DNA of 6,107 nucleotides from an uncultured bacterium (GTDB taxonomy: Bacteria; Verrucomicrobiota; Lentisphaeria; Oligosphaerales; Oligosphaeraceae). The translations under genes were made by a program, and so were the position numbers. Numbering within the stretch: the stretch's first letter is position 1; each line of letters starts with the position of its first letter. The DNA lies in contig CACZQQ010000130.1 in NCBI GenBank assembly GCA_902783355.1, positions 1 to 6,107 of the forward strand, in the 5' to 3' direction. Under the pieces are notes generated by a model. It had not been told where the DNA came from. It was given only the letters and a program-made list of their open reading frames with translations, and searched no databases. This document shows positions 5,674-6,107 of the stretch, one piece after another.

Positions 5674-5702
5674 ATAATACGCGGTCCCGCGACGGCTTTC
5701 TA
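5674..5702 (-). promoter_or_regulatory. Candidate promoter of the five-gene block
   Basis: On the minus strand TAGAAA (5702-5697, 4 of 6 matches to the -35 consensus) and TATTAT (5679-5674, 5 of 6 to the -10 consensus) are spaced by 17 bases. Transcription would start near 5667, giving a leader of about 59 bases before the ATG at 5608. Position fits: it is the only clear -10-like site between the upstream stop and this gene. Confidence 0.5.
5680..5691. promoter_or_regulatory. Palindrome in the promoter spacer, possible operator
   Basis: CGCGG-TC-CCGCG on the plus strand is a perfect 5-bp inverted repeat with a 2-base centre, lying exactly between the candidate -35 and -10, a position where a repressor would block polymerase. 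An adjoining imperfect inverted repeat (5691-5708) can fold into a 7-bp stem with an AGAA loop. G/C-rich sequence makes chance palindromes fairly common here. Confidence 0.3.
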
Positions 5703-5710
5703 ACCGCCCC

Positions 5711-5731
5711 TTGAATTTTTTTGAAAAAATC
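5711..5731. promoter_or_regulatory. A/T-rich tract, possible UP element
   Basis: TTTTTT-G-AAAAAA (5717-5729) is a perfect inverted repeat within an otherwise G/C-rich region. It falls at about -45 to -62 relative to the expected start near 5667, where the RNA polymerase alpha subunit contacts UP elements. It also overlaps the stop codon of the upstream gene, but there is no G/C stem that would make it a terminator. Confidence 0.3.
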
Positions 5732-6107
5732 ACTGTCCTGTGGCGGTGCGCTTCGTGTCGATGGCGGACTTGAGGTCGAAGATGGCGGCGCCCAGGGCGT
5801 AGTTGGTCAGCTTGGTGAAGCGCTGCGTGTCCTGTCCGTAGTTGTAGTACAGCCATTGGACGATGTAGTCGCCGCCGGTGTAGGTGTATCTCCAGAGGAC
5901 GCGGCCGCTGGCGCGCTCGATGATCTCGAAGTTGAGGGCCATGCGGCAGTGGGAGACGGCGCAGGGGAAGCCCGCGATCCACAGGACGGGAGCCAGCAGG
6001 TAGGTGACGCCGTAGGTCAGGCGCTCGCCCTGGTACGCCGTGAGGGCGTAGGAGCCCCTGAAGAGCCAGTCCGCGTCCGTCTGGGAGGCGTTGTCGGCGC
6101 GGTAGAC
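5730..6107 (-). CDS. Unrecognised protein, probably cell-envelope associated (C-terminal 125 residues)
   Basis: The frame is open from the window edge to a TGA at 5732-5730; the start lies outside. The visible part reads DADWLFRGSYALTAYQGERL (11-30), then a hydrophobic stretch TYLLAPVLWIAGFPCAV (35-51), then MALNFEIIERASGRVLWRYT (56-75), LYYNYGQDTQRFTKL (86-100) and a final helix (about 101-115). The alternation of polar and hydrophobic residues, the 'A-x-x-x-x-G-S-Y' opening and the 'R-A-S-G-R-V-L-W-R' strand recall the C-terminal half of small envelope lipoproteins that form a beta sheet, but I cannot name a family and the N-terminus that would show a lipobox is missing. An internal ATG at 5942 gives a 70-residue frame, but the same frame continues upstream without a stop, so it is not the start. 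It is separated from the operon by 121 bp. Confidence 0.75.
   Translation of the reverse strand, partial: VYRADNASQTDADWLFRGSYALTAYQGERLTYGVTYLLAPVLWIAGFPCAVSHCRMALNFEIIERASGRVLWRYTYTGGDYIVQWLYYNYGQDTQRFTKLTNYALGAAIFDLKSAIDTKRTATGQ

Overview
This is a GC-rich, densely coded bacterial segment in which every supported gene lies on the minus strand, so it reads from right to left. The gene types suggest a member of the PVC group (Planctomycetes-Verrucomicrobia-Lentisphaerae-Kiritimatiellota): an ECF-type sigma factor next to a transmembrane Hanks-type kinase, a GH109-like Gfo/Idh/MocA oxidoreductase, and low-complexity exported proteins. This placement is inferred from gene content only; there is no rRNA or marker gene here.

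Layout in the direction of transcription. (1) 6107-5730: C-terminal 125 residues of an unrecognised protein, probably of the cell envelope, cut by the window edge. (2) 5729-5609: intergenic region with an A/T-rich tract, a sigma-70-like promoter whose spacer holds a CGCGG/CCGCG palindrome, and a strong Shine-Dalgarno. (3) 5608-823: a tight five-gene block. It encodes a small exported His-rich/Gln-Pro-repeat protein, an ECF-like sigma factor, a small HX3CX2C zinc-finger protein (probable soluble anti-sigma), a transmembrane Ser/Thr kinase, and a 639-residue fusion of a sugar-1-phosphate nucleotidyltransferase (MurU-like) with an APH-fold sugar kinase (AmgK-like). Three of the four junctions overlap (TGATG, ATGA, ATGA) and the fourth gap is 37 bp, so the genes are very probably co-transcribed and largely translationally coupled. 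(4) 822-550: intergenic, with a possible 3' hairpin, an array of nine 9-bp tandem repeats, and a candidate promoter. (5) 549-1: N-terminal 183 codons of a GH109-like Gfo/Idh/MocA oxidoreductase running off the left edge.

Working model (inference): the exported protein, sigma factor, zinc-finger protein and kinase form an envelope signalling cassette. The last gene would supply an enzyme that phosphorylates a salvaged amino sugar at C1 and then activates it to a nucleotide sugar, as AmgK and MurU do in the peptidoglycan-recycling shortcut of Pseudomonas. A fused kinase/uridylyltransferase translationally coupled to a receptor kinase in a sigma-factor operon is the most interesting feature of the window. 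Substrates, sigma targets and the kinase ligand cannot be read from the sequence.
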